Assembly: GCF_014205875.1 (NCBI RefSeq)
Contig: NZ_JACHEN010000030.1
Span: forward strand, 1 to 63,133
Direction of reading: 5' to 3'
Length of the DNA: 63,133 nucleotides
Origin: Anaerosolibacter carboniphilus
Lineage (GTDB): Bacteria; Bacillota; Clostridia; Peptostreptococcales; Thermotaleaceae
A program made the position numbers and the translations under genes. Below are positions 16,886-25,625 of the stretch, in pieces (within the stretch, counting starts at the first letter, position 1; each line of letters opens with the position of its first letter). The notes below the pieces were generated by a model. That model searched no databases and was not told the origin of the DNA. It saw only the letters and a list, made by a program, of their open reading frames with translations.

Positions 16886-16937
16886 CCTTTACATCTATTG
16901 TAAAGGCTTTATCACACTTTGTCAAGTTTCCTTTACA
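16886..16937 (-). promoter_or_regulatory. Promoter and palindromic operator of the Xre pair
   Basis: On the minus strand TTGACA (16925-16920), a 17-base spacer and TACAAT (16902-16897) form a near-consensus SigA promoter. CCTTTACA-TCTAT-TGTAAAGG (16886-16906), a perfect inverted repeat, covers the -10 box, and a further CCTTTACA half-site lies at 16930-16937. This is the layout of an autorepressed operator. Confidence 0.8.
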
Positions 16938-16953
16938 TTTATATAAAAAGAAA

Positions 16954-16991
16954 GGGTACTGTCTCTTAAAAATCACTAAGAAACAGTACCC
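16954..16991. terminator. Hairpin upstream of the Xre promoter
   Basis: GGGTACTGT and ACAGTACCC form nine perfect base pairs, extended imperfectly by TCTTA/TAAGA. On the minus strand it is followed by TTTCTTTTTATA, so it could insulate the Xre unit from read-through. The AGACAGTACCC-type ends also recall terminal repeats of some insertion sequences or MITEs. Confidence 0.5.
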
Positions 16992-17074
16992 ATCTTTCAT
17001 TTTATATAGAACTTCTCAAGCCCTTGGTACATAAGGTTTTTGCAATTTCAGCCATGCTGTTTTTAGCCTTACTT

Positions 17075-17158
17075 CGATTGGTCTTTTTGGATAATGGCGG
17101 CCTGGGCAGCTGCTATCAAAATAGACCAATCACTATTTTCCACTATTATGGAACACTT
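17075..17158 (-). repeat. Repeat copy B, ppdK-tail relic
   Basis: The fullest copy. The interval 17075-17132 is an imperfect palindrome whose arms both start GATTGGTCT and derive from ppdK's last bases. On the minus strand the frame reads SDWSILIAAAQAAIIQKDQ, then SK and stop, a PPDK-like tail. Upstream shared bases (GTGTTCCATAATAGTG on the minus strand) match copy A. Copies A and B are direct repeats about 950 bases apart, bracketing the Xre pair. Confidence 0.7.
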
Positions 17159-17237
17159 CTTATAATCAGTAATACTTTATCTGAAAGATATTCTTAAAAT
17201 CAGTCTGACTAACTATTATAACGACCAGCTTATTTCA

Positions 17238-18930
17238 TTAACTTCCCAGGATATTCTGGCACCACTCATCAATTTTCTGTATTGAATTTGGGACTCCGCA
17301 CAGATGAGCTTCAACATGCTTTTTTGTTTAGAAGTCTTATTACTATGACAATTTCATCCTCAGCAGTTTCTTCTACGCCATATCGATAAATACTCTCCAG
17401 TAAAAGTGTATATTCATTGCGCTTTTTATATCTAAAATCTTTCAACGCTTTGTTTTGAAGCTCATGAAGGTGAAAATCTGTTGAGTGCTTTCCATATTTC
17501 TTTTCACACGATTCTTTTATTTCTTCAGCCATTTTTTCAATGTCAAAGAACGAACTTAAATCATGTGTAAATAATATCAATTTACTATGCCTATTTCCGA
17601 ACATAATTCTTAAAACTTGCGATTTTAAATACGACAATATTCCAATTCGATTTTCAAAATCCAAGCTCGATACTGGGTCATCTATTACTAAGAGGCTCTC
17701 TCTTGTATACATATCAACCTCATCTAGATTGTCCATCATCTGAGTGAAGAAATAGCAAAGCGCAATGATATTCCTTTCACCACAGGATATATCTGAAGGC
17801 TTCACCGGATACCCATTAGAATAAAGCTTATATTCATCATCTTCAGCTCGTAATTCGAACCTATTTGGAGAAAAGAAAACGTATTGTATACCTTTATTGA
17901 TGTGTTCAACTGCAATTTTTATACTTTTCTTTTGCTGAAGTAGCTGATTTAACTCGCTTTGAATTTTTTGCTTTTCAGTAGCTAGGGATGATAGCAAGAT
18001 TTCTACCTCTAATTTTTGTTTCTTTAGTAAAATATACTGATTATGGTTCTCTTCAATTACATATCTAAATAGTTCCTTATTCAGCTTAATTAAAGAATTG
18101 AAGATTTTGTCTTTTTGTAATATTGCTTCATTATGAGTTTTTCTTAAAGTTTCAAGTTCACCTAAGGCTATATTTGCAACAGCTATCCTTTCTGAAATTC
18201 CCAAGATTTCTTGATGAATTGGTGTATACACATTATCAAATTTCCTATCAATAAGCGAATTATATAACTCAATATCCAGATTTATGTTAATCACCAATGT
18301 ATCACATTTATCAACCACATTTTTGTTTAGCGTTCTATAAATGTTCTTATCAAAATTAATCTTGTTCATTTTGAGTGCTTTCAATTTTGATTTGTGCAGG
18401 TCTACGACTTTGCTCAATACTTTATGAATGCTAGCAATTAATGCACTTTTATATTCCGAAGTAACTGGCTGTAGACAATAAGGACACGAAGTAGTATCTT
18501 CATTATTAAAGTTGTTACTTACCTCTTCATAAAATACTTGTTTACCACCTATAATTGCTTCCATGATAAATCTCTCTCAGTCTGTTAAATCCGGCTTTTC
18601 AATTACCTCAACTAACACTCTAATAATAGTGTCTTCATTAATTTTATTTCCAATCTGTTCTATACTGGTTGAGATTTCAGAAGCGCCGCTTCTGACTTGA
18701 GCATATGTCTTTGACATCTCATCAAAATCTCTTTTTAGCTCATCATAAGGTTTTGATGGGCTTATCCTACATATTTCATCTATCAACGCCTCAGTTACTG
18801 CTGTATTCTGGCGATTGCCTCTTATCTTGGAGTCAATTCCTGCCCAAGAATCATCACCTTGTAAACAATAGAATGAAATCTTATTATTATAATAATTCGA
18901 ACATTGTTCCATAATTGCATCAAATGTGTT
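17238..18930 (-). pseudogene. Decayed AAA-type ATPase (RloC/PrrC-like superfamily)
   Basis: Two frames, 18912-18577 and 18564-17311, are in phase and separated only by one TGA followed by ERFIMEAII; a CGA-to-TGA change would explain it. Together they show a zinc-hook-like SCPYCLQPV, a coiled coil, an ABC signature-like SCGERNIIALCYFF and Walker B LLVIDDPVSSLDFENR with a later FTHDLSSFF. The N-terminal P-loop region is missing. The 3' end is frameshifted in an A-run near 17313: the alternate frame reads on as KHVEAHLCGVPNSIQKIDEW to a stop at 17238. This fits the AAA_13 family that includes the anticodon nuclease RloC; the catalytic tail cannot be judged. Confidence 0.75.
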
Positions 18931-18984
18931 CCATAATACATACTTTTATCAATGTTTTTTGTTCCGAAAATGCTAAAAACTATA

Positions 18985-19025
18985 AAAAAATAAGTATTGC
19001 CTATCGAATTGTCGATAGACAATAC
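18985..19025 (-). terminator. ppdK terminator
   Basis: GTATTG-C-CTATCGA and TCGATAG-A-CAATAC make a long stem with one mismatch and a short loop. The minus-strand tail is TTATTTTTTTATAG. It lies about 85 bases after the ppdK stop codon. Confidence 0.85.
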
Positions 19026-19109
19026 CTATACATCATTTTGTACACTTCCTATATAACCTTTGTTTTTCAACGTTTCTAAAGTTGAATTTATAATTTATAA
19101 ACTCTATTT

Positions 19110-21746
19110 TTATTGGTCTATTTTGATAACAGCTGCCCTGGCAGCTGCTAATCTGGCAATTGGTACGCGGTAAGGCGAACAGGAAACATAATGTAATCCA
19201 ATACGATGACAAAAATCAATAGAGTCTGGATCTCCCCCATGTTCCCCGCAGATCCCCAATTTTATATCAGGTCTAGCTGCTTTTCCCAGCTCAAGGGCGA
19301 TCTTCATTAGTTTTCCTACACCCACCTGATCTAATCGTTGGAATGGATCTTTTTCGAATATTTCCTTCTTTCTATATTCTCCAATGAACTTTCCTGAATC
19401 ATCCCTTGAAAACGCGTAAGTCATTTGAGTTAAATCATTGGTACCAAAGGAGAAAAACTCTGCATGGACCGCTATTTCATCGGCAGTTAGCGCAGCCCTT
19501 GGCACTTCGATCATTGTACCAATCATATATGTTATCTGCACATCACTGGCCTCAATGATTTTATTTGCTGTCGCTACAATTAGCTCCTTAATGATTCCTA
19601 GTTCCTTTTCATGTCCTATCAAAGGAACCATGATTTCAGGCTCGACATCTATATTTTTCTCTTTCTTTACCTCGATAGCTGCCATGATAATCGCTTTGAC
19701 TTGCATCTCATAAATCTCGGGATAAGTGATGGCCAATCTACACCCTCTATGCCCTAGCATAGGATTAAACTCTTTTAGTTCCTCCACCGTTTCTTTCAGT
19801 GTTTTCATGTCCATATGGATTTGTTCAGCAAGCATTCGTATATCTTCATCGCTATGAGGTAAGAACTCATGAAGTGGAGGATCTAGAAGTCTCACCGTAA
19901 CAGGTCGCTCACCCATAGCTGTAAAAATACCTACGAAATCTTCTTTTTGATATGGAAGCAATTTATCCAATGCGACCATTCGCTCTTCTTGATTTTTTGC
20001 TACGATCATCTGCCGTACTGCTGGAATTCTTTCCTCCTCAAAAAACATATGCTCCGTTCTACATAACCCGATTCCTTCAGCTCCGAATTTCACTGCTGTG
20101 ACAGCATCTCTTGGTGTATCTGCATTGGTTCTGATTTTCAATGTTCTTACTTGGTCTGCCCATTCCATGAGTTTTCCAAAATTTCCTGATAGTTCTGGCT
20201 CTTTTGTAGGTATGCTTCCTTTATATACATTTCCTGTGTTACCATCTAAGGAGATAAAGTCTCCTTCCTTATACACAGCCCCATCTACTTTGAACATTTT
20301 GCTTGTTTCATCTACTTTTATCTCTCCACAGCCAGCAACACAACATTTTCCCATCCCTCTAGCTACAACGGCAGCATGGGAGGTCATGCCTCCTCGGGCG
20401 GTTAGAATACCTTCACATGCGACCATGCCCTCAATATCCTCTGGTGAGGTTTCTTGTCTGACCAAAATCGCCTTTTCACCCTCACCAACTGCTTTTACCA
20501 CATCATGGGCATTAAAATATACTCTTCCAGTAGCTGCACCTGGTGAAGCAGGCAATCCCTGGGCGATTTTTTCAACTTCATTCAGAGCTTTTTCTTCAAA
20601 AGTTGGATGCAAGAGCTGATCTAACTGCATCGGTTCTATCCTCATTAAAGCGGTATTGCGATCTATAATTCCTTCTTCCACCATTTCCACCGCAATGTTG
20701 ATTGCAGCAGTAGCAGTTCGTTTCCCATTTCTTGTCTGAAGCAAATATAGCTTGCTATTTTCGATGGTGAACTCAATATCCTGCATATCTTTATAGTGAT
20801 TTTCTAACAGATTCGCCACGGAAACAAATTGATCATAAGCTTCTGGCATAACATTTTTCAGATGAGCAATGGATTGTGGTGTACGAATACCAGCAACCAC
20901 GTCCTCTCCCTGGGCATTCATTAAAAACTCTCCGAATAGCTTATTTTCGCCTGTAGAAGGATTCCGTGTAAATGCTACCCCTGTACCCGAAGTATTCCCC
21001 ATATTTCCAAATACCATGGATTGAATGTTTACTGCTGTGCCCAAATGATGAGGGATCTCGTGCAATTCTCTATAAACCATAGCTCTTGGGTTATTCCAAG
21101 AATCAAAAACAGCTTTAACCGCCATCAGAAGCTGTTCTTTAGGCTCCTGTGGAAAATCCTTTCGCCATTCTTTTTTAACCAGTTCCTTATAGTCTTGGAT
21201 AATATTTTTAAGGTTTTGAACAGTCAGTTCTGTATCCATCACGAGATGGTGCATATCTTTTTCCTTATCCAGAATGTGCTCAAACTTGTATTTAGGGATA
21301 TTTAAAACTACATCGCTGAACATTTGGATAAATCGACGATAACTATCATAAGCGAATCTTTCATTGCCTGTTGCAATTGATAAAGCAACCACTGTTTCAT
21401 CATTCAAGCCAAGGTTTAGGATTGTATCCATCATTCCAGGCATTGAAAACACAGAACCAGATCGTACAGATACCAATAAAGGATGCTCATTAGACCCGAA
21501 TTTCTTACCGATCTTATTTTCTAACATTTCTAAATGATCAAATAATTCGTTTATTATCTCATCATCTATTTTCTTATCATTCTTATAATATGCATTGCAA
21601 GCTTCCGTGCTTACCGTAAACCCTGGAGGAACAGGCAATCCTATCTTTGTCATTTCAGCAAGATTTGCCCCTTTTCCTCCTAATAGTGACTTCATATCTT
21701 TATTTCCATCTTCAAATGCATAAATAAACCTTTTTTCCATTTCCAC
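19110..21746 (-). CDS. ppdK: Pyruvate, phosphate dikinase
   Basis: PPDK interconverts pyruvate + ATP + Pi with PEP + AMP + PPi. The 878-aa protein has the N-terminal ATP-grasp domain starting LLGGKGANLAEM, the swivelling phosphohistidine domain GGMTSHAAVVARGMGKCC (catalytic His in TSHAA; the preceding Thr is the regulatory site) and the C-terminal TIM barrel with CGEHGGDPDSIDF. Length is standard for bacterial PPDK. It is 24 bases downstream of its regulator gene. The 3' end (coding LAAARAAVIKIDQ) is the source or relative of repeats A and B. Confidence 0.97.
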   Translation of the reverse strand: MEMEKRFIYAFEDGNKDMKSLLGGKGANLAEMTKIGLPVPPGFTVSTEACNAYYKNDKKIDDEIINELFDHLEMLENKIGKKFGSNEHPLLVSVRSGSVFSMPGMMDTILNLGLNDETVVALSIATGNERFAYDSYRRFIQMFSDVVLNIPKYKFEHILDKEKDMHHLVMDTELTVQNLKNIIQDYKELVKKEWRKDFPQEPKEQLLMAVKAVFDSWNNPRAMVYRELHEIPHHLGTAVNIQSMVFGNMGNTSGTGVAFTRNPSTGENKLFGEFLMNAQGEDVVAGIRTPQSIAHLKNVMPEAYDQFVSVANLLENHYKDMQDIEFTIENSKLYLLQTRNGKRTATAAINIAVEMVEEGIIDRNTALMRIEPMQLDQLLHPTFEEKALNEVEKIAQGLPASPGAATGRVYFNAHDVVKAVGEGEKAILVRQETSPEDIEGMVACEGILTARGGMTSHAAVVARGMGKCCVAGCGEIKVDETSKMFKVDGAVYKEGDFISLDGNTGNVYKGSIPTKEPELSGNFGKLMEWADQVRTLKIRTNADTPRDAVTAVKFGAEGIGLCRTEHMFFEEERIPAVRQMIVAKNQEERMVALDKLLPYQKEDFVGIFTAMGERPVTVRLLDPPLHEFLPHSDEDIRMLAEQIHMDMKTLKETVEELKEFNPMLGHRGCRLAITYPEIYEMQVKAIIMAAIEVKKEKNIDVEPEIMVPLIGHEKELGIIKELIVATANKIIEASDVQITYMIGTMIEVPRAALTADEIAVHAEFFSFGTNDLTQMTYAFSRDDSGKFIGEYRKKEIFEKDPFQRLDQVGVGKLMKIALELGKAARPDIKLGICGEHGGDPDSIDFCHRIGLHYVSCSPYRVPIARLAAARAAVIKIDQ

Positions 21747-21769
21747 ATCTCCTCTAACAGCTTATTCTA

Positions 21770-22591
21770 CTATCTAAAACTCAAATTTTGTTTCATGATA
21801 TCCATGATAATATTTGCACTTTCTTCAACAGCCTTTGTAGATACATCAATAATTGGACATCCTAGCTTTTTCATAAGTCCCTCAGCATAATCAAGTTCTT
21901 CTAGAATTCTCTCCATGCTGGCATAATTCGCTTCATTGCTTAATCCTAAGGCTCTTAACCTCTCCTGACGAATTTCATTAAGCTTGATAGGATCTGTAGT
22001 TAGTCCAATTATCTTTTTAGGTGGTACCTCAAATATTTCATCTGGTACAGGTACCTCTGGTACCAAAGGTACATTAGCTACCTTGATATTCTTATGGGCT
22101 AAATACATGCTTAATGGTGTCTTAGACGTTCTTGAAATACCAATCAATACAATATCTGCTTTTTTAAGTCCTCTTGGATCTTTGCCATCATCATATTTTA
22201 CTGCAAACTCTATAGCCTCAACCTTCTTAAAATACTTTTCATCCAATTTTCGTATCAGTCCAGGTTCGCTTTTGGGCTCAGCCTTTAGAATTTGCTGGAG
22301 GGAACTTATGATTGGTGTCATAATATCCACTGCTTGAATTTGATGATATTGGGCACTTTCAGTTAAAAGCTTTCTTAACCTTGGAATCACCATGGTAAAT
22401 ATGATCATACAATTTTTCTCATGAGTTGCTTCATTGATAATTTCTCGTATCTGTTCTTCTTCTGATATGTAAGGAAATCTTCTGATTTCACAATCTCCGC
22501 AATCAAATTGGCTGATAGCTGCCTTAATTACCTGCTCAGCGGTTTCACCAATAGAATCTGAAATAACATATACCACAAGTTTAGTATTCAT
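21770..22591 (-). CDS. PPDK regulatory protein (kinase/phosphorylase, YqfL family)
   Basis: A bifunctional enzyme of the DUF299 family that inactivates PPDK by ADP-dependent threonine phosphorylation and reactivates it by Pi-dependent removal. The sequence starts with VVYVISDSIGETAEQV and has the P-loop-like GISRTSKTPLSMYL at residues about 150-163, both typical. The 273-aa length fits. It lies between the CcpN-like gene and ppdK, the arrangement expected for direct control of PPDK. Confidence 0.94.
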   Translation of the reverse strand: MNTKLVVYVISDSIGETAEQVIKAAISQFDCGDCEIRRFPYISEEEQIREIINEATHEKNCMIIFTMVIPRLRKLLTESAQYHQIQAVDIMTPIISSLQQILKAEPKSEPGLIRKLDEKYFKKVEAIEFAVKYDDGKDPRGLKKADIVLIGISRTSKTPLSMYLAHKNIKVANVPLVPEVPVPDEIFEVPPKKIIGLTTDPIKLNEIRQERLRALGLSNEANYASMERILEELDYAEGLMKKLGCPIIDVSTKAVEESANIIMDIMKQNLSFR

Positions 22592-22611
22592 ATTTTTTAT
22601 ATGCCTCCAAT

Positions 22612-23253
22612 CTATTTTTGTCTGCCTAATTCCACAAACAGTCTGGTAATATTGGTCTTTGATACCTTCCCAACGACTTTAAAATACTCCTTGCCTTTTT
22701 CCTCAAATTTTTCTACTACAGGAAGGCTATCTACCTCGTGTTCAATGATTTTGATTGCAGCTTCCAAGGCTGTTTCGTGAGGATATGTCGTCACGATATT
22801 GGGCATTCTAGTCATAATAAGTCCTACCGGCATCTTATGAATATCGGTACCACCCATTATATTTTTTAGAAAATCTTTCCTTGAAATAACCCCTGCTAGA
22901 TATCCATGGGAAAGAACATAAATAGATCCTACATCTTCTAAAAACAGTGATACGAGGGCATCATACAAGGTTGTTTGCTCATCTACCACCACAGGCATGG
23001 ATTTAATCTCACTAACTTTCGTTCTCTTCACATGCTCTGAAATAATACTAACAGTGTTGTTTCCCGAATAAAGGTAACCTACCTTAGGTCTCGCATCTAA
23101 CATACCTGACATGGTTAGAATTGCTAAATCAGGTCTAAGTGTAGCCCTTGTAACCTTTAAAAATTGCGCAATCTGTTCACTGGTAATCGGTTCATTTTCC
23201 TTTACGATTTCAATAATCTTCAGTTGTCTTTCTGAGAGCTCTATGACAATCAC
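22612..23253 (-). CDS. CcpN-like HTH/CBS transcriptional regulator
   Basis: The 213-aa protein has an N-terminal winged helix-turn-helix (LSERQLKIIEIVKENEPITS, then SEQIAQFLKVTRATLRPDL) and two CBS domains (about residues 75-140 and 145-210), matching CcpN of Bacillus. CcpN represses gluconeogenic genes in response to nucleotide or energy state. It is 20 bases upstream of the PPDK regulator, so control of PEP/pyruvate metabolism is a reasonable inference. Confidence 0.9.
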   Translation of the reverse strand: MIVIELSERQLKIIEIVKENEPITSEQIAQFLKVTRATLRPDLAILTMSGMLDARPKVGYLYSGNNTVSIISEHVKRTKVSEIKSMPVVVDEQTTLYDALVSLFLEDVGSIYVLSHGYLAGVISRKDFLKNIMGGTDIHKMPVGLIMTRMPNIVTTYPHETALEAAIKIIEHEVDSLPVVEKFEEKGKEYFKVVGKVSKTNITRLFVELGRQK

Positions 23254-23372
23254 CCCTATAATAAAAATTCAATAAATGTGATATACTATTTCCCTTTATG
23301 CTATATTATATATTTTATTTTAGCAAATTTCCACACAAATTAATATAGATTTTTTATTTTTTCTAGCAATTT

Positions 23373-23412
23373 AAAAATAGATATAGTAAGTACCCTTACT
23401 ATATCTATTTTC
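23373..23412 (-). terminator. glyQS terminator
   Basis: AAAATAGATATAGTAAG and CTTACTATATCTATTTT form a perfect 17-base stem with a four-base loop between glyQS and the CcpN-like gene. Confidence 0.8.
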
Positions 23413-23444
23413 TGTAATGACTTTTAATCTATTATGTTTTCTTA

Positions 23445-24842
23445 CTAGAACATCATTCTTTCTTCAATGTACTTCTCTAGATCACTAATTTTCACTCTTT
23501 CCTGGGTCATTTTGTCGCGATCTCGCACTGTAACGGAATGATCCTCTACGGAATCAAAATCATAAGTGATGCAGAATGGTGTTCCAATCTCATCATGTCT
23601 TCTATACCGCTTGCCAATACTGCCTGCCTCATCATAATCAACCATAAATTTCTTAGATAACTGCTGAAACAGTTCAGTAGCTCCTTCACTAAGCTTTTTT
23701 GTTAATGGGAAAATCGCTGCCTTAAAAGGTGCCAAGGCTGGATGAAACTTCAATACGACACGATCACTGCCATCCTCCAAGGTTTCTTCTTCATAGGCAT
23801 CGATTAAAAATGCTAAAGTAACCCTGTCGGCACCTAGAGATGGTTCGATGCAATATGGCGTATACTTTTCATTGGTAACAGGATCTTGATACGTCATATC
23901 CACCCCTGAATGCTCACTATGCTGCTTTAAATCGAAATCTGTACGATCGGCAATACCCCATAGTTCTCCCCAACCAAATGGAAACTTATATTCAAAGTCT
24001 GTCGTGGCATTGCTATAGTGGGATAGCTCTTCTTTCTCATGATCTCTCAACCGAATATTTTCTGGATTCATATTAAGGTTGAGAAGCCAATTCTTACAGA
24101 AATTCTTCCAATAATCAAACCATTCTAGATCTTCACCAGGCTTACAGAAGAATTCTAACTCCATTTGCTCAAACTCACGGGTCCTAAATGTAAAATTACC
24201 AGGAGTGATCTCATTTCTAAAAGATTTTCCAATTTGACCAATACCGAAAGGCACTTTTTTCCTTGAGGTCCTTAAAACGTTTTTAAAGTTTACAAATATA
24301 CCTTGAGCTGTCTCAGGTCTTAAAAATATTTCGGCTTTCGAATCCTCCGTTACCCCTTGAAAGGTCTTAAACATGAGGTTAAACTGTCTGATTCCTGTAT
24401 AGTCTAGAGCGCCACATTCTGGACATTTGATATTCTTATCCTTGATAAATTCTTGCATCTTCTCATTGCCCCATCCATCAATTCCAGCGGCATCTTCTCC
24501 CAGGTTCGTTAAATAATCTTCAATAAGCTTATCTGCTCTAAATCGAGATTTACACTTTTTACAATCTAATAGAGGATCGTTAAATCCCCCAACGTGTCCT
24601 GATGCCACCCATGTTTGAGGATTCATTAATATAGCAGAATCAAGACCTACATTATAGGGTGATTCCTGGATAAATTTCTTCCACCAAGCTCTTTTCACAT
24701 TATTCTTTAACTCAACACCTAATGGACCATAATCCCATGTATTTGCAAGTCCACCATAGATCTCTGATCCTGGAAACACAAATCCTCTCGACTTGGCCAA
24801 TGCCACAATTTTTTCCATCGTTTTTTCTGTAGCCATCTTCAT
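23445..24842 (-). CDS. glyS: Glycyl-tRNA synthetase, single-chain type
   Basis: This 465-aa class II synthetase is the homodimeric eukaryote/Gram-positive type rather than the alpha2-beta2 form. Motif 2 region [21 protein letters not shown] and motif 3 [14 protein letters not shown] are clear, and the anticodon-binding domain occupies the C-terminal quarter. A four-cysteine zinc-type insertion is seen ([17 protein letters not shown]). The ATG at 24842 follows AAGGAGGTATGA. A T-box leader lies directly upstream, so expression responds to uncharged tRNA-Gly. Confidence 0.97.
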   Translation of the reverse strand: MKMATEKTMEKIVALAKSRGFVFPGSEIYGGLANTWDYGPLGVELKNNVKRAWWKKFIQESPYNVGLDSAILMNPQTWVASGHVGGFNDPLLDCKKCKSRFRADKLIEDYLTNLGEDAAGIDGWGNEKMQEFIKDKNIKCPECGALDYTGIRQFNLMFKTFQGVTEDSKAEIFLRPETAQGIFVNFKNVLRTSRKKVPFGIGQIGKSFRNEITPGNFTFRTREFEQMELEFFCKPGEDLEWFDYWKNFCKNWLLNLNMNPENIRLRDHEKEELSHYSNATTDFEYKFPFGWGELWGIADRTDFDLKQHSEHSGVDMTYQDPVTNEKYTPYCIEPSLGADRVTLAFLIDAYEEETLEDGSDRVVLKFHPALAPFKAAIFPLTKKLSEGATELFQQLSKKFMVDYDEAGSIGKRYRRHDEIGTPFCITYDFDSVEDHSVTVRDRDKMTQERVKISDLEKYIEERMMF

Positions 24843-24859
24843 ACCTCCTTAAATATTAA

Positions 24860-25070
24860 GAAAATAAATAAAAGCCCTTCATCCCAAATCAAGGGACGAA
24901 AGACTTTTGCTCCCGCGGTTCCACCCTAGTTGATACATATGTATCCACTTTTGATTATTCGCTCAAGAGCTCCCTTCGCCAAGCAACCGTATCGGATTTC
25001 CAGCAACACCGACTCTCTATCATCGTTTGGATTGACTACTCTTCTCTGTCATAGCGATTCATATTTTTTT
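24860..25070 (-). promoter_or_regulatory. Glycine T-box leader
   Basis: The T-box core AGGGTGGAACCGCGG is on the minus strand at 24928-24914. Downstream is a terminator hairpin with GTCtTTCgTCCC pairing to GGGAtGAAgGGC and a U-rich tail. Upstream, Stem I features include ACAGAGAAGAGTAG and GAGAGTCGGTG, and a GGC in TTGCTTGGCGAAG is the likely glycine specifier. It precedes glyS by about 20 bases. Confidence 0.93.
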
Positions 25071-25112
25071 TATGATTTTACCATAATTAGAAGCGTCTGT
25101 AAAGGTAGATTC

Positions 25113-25610
25113 TTATAATTCCTCATCGGAATTCGTATCGCAGTTTTCTCCAGTATTAGTTTTTGGCATCATGCCTTCCATCTTGCTCTTTACGTTATTG
25201 AGTGTGTCCTCTGCCATTTCATTAATGTCTACAATTTCTCCATTTGTTTTCACTATCTCAATTTTACATTTGGTTACTAGGGCAGTCAACACACCTGCCA
25301 TAGCGATAGGTGGTGAAAGAATAGCACCGATGGCCCCTGCTGTTACTGGGATATTCATAATGATTTCTCCATCTCTTTTCAACAGGATTTTTGTGACGTT
25401 CCCCTTTTTAACGATTTCTTTTAACTTATCTAATACTTCATTCCCAACACCTGAAAGATTATCTGTCCATTTCAGGTTTTGCTTTTCTTCGATATGTATA
25501 ATGGCATCTACCACGTTGCCATCCGTAGCCTCCAAGGCATCTTTAGCATCTTTATAAGACACCCCAGTCCGCTCACGGATCATATCAATTTTCTCTAAAT
25601 TAATTTCCAT
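25113..25610 (-). CDS. UBA-like/DUF4342 protein
   Basis: A 165-aa protein with an EF-Ts/UBA-like N-terminal helix bundle (IRERTGVSYKDAKDALEATD) and a DUF4342-type domain containing VTKILLKRDGEIIMNIPV and a hydrophobic GAIGAILSPPIAMAGVLTAL segment, possibly membrane-associated. Function is unknown. It lies 15 bases after recO and just before the glyS T-box. The family assignment is from memory of the domain pattern. Confidence 0.75.
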   Translation of the reverse strand: MEINLEKIDMIRERTGVSYKDAKDALEATDGNVVDAIIHIEEKQNLKWTDNLSGVGNEVLDKLKEIVKKGNVTKILLKRDGEIIMNIPVTAGAIGAILSPPIAMAGVLTALVTKCKIEIVKTNGEIVDINEMAEDTLNNVKSKMEGMMPKTNTGENCDTNSDEEL

Positions 25611-25625
25611 AAAAAAACCACCTTT

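Noticed and set aside
16954..16991. Complete insertion sequence or MITE suggested by GGGTACTGTCTCTTA ends
   Set aside because: Only one hairpin is present, with no transposase remnant, target-site duplication or second end nearby.
16131..17158. CRISPR or tandem-repeat array
   Set aside because: Only two copies about 950 bases apart, with genes between them; no regular spacers.
18577..18579. In-frame TGA in the AAA-type gene as selenocysteine
   Set aside because: No SECIS-like hairpin follows, the site is not a known Sec position, and the gene also lacks its P-loop and has a frameshift; a nonsense mutation is simpler.
18822..19022. 66-aa frame overlapping the ppdK terminator
   Set aside because: Half of it is the terminator stem and the rest overlaps the pseudogene in another frame.
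20098..20619. 173-aa plus-strand frame opposite ppdK
   Set aside because: It is the antisense shadow of a conserved coding region, with no ribosome-binding site and unnatural Ser/Pro/Thr-rich composition.
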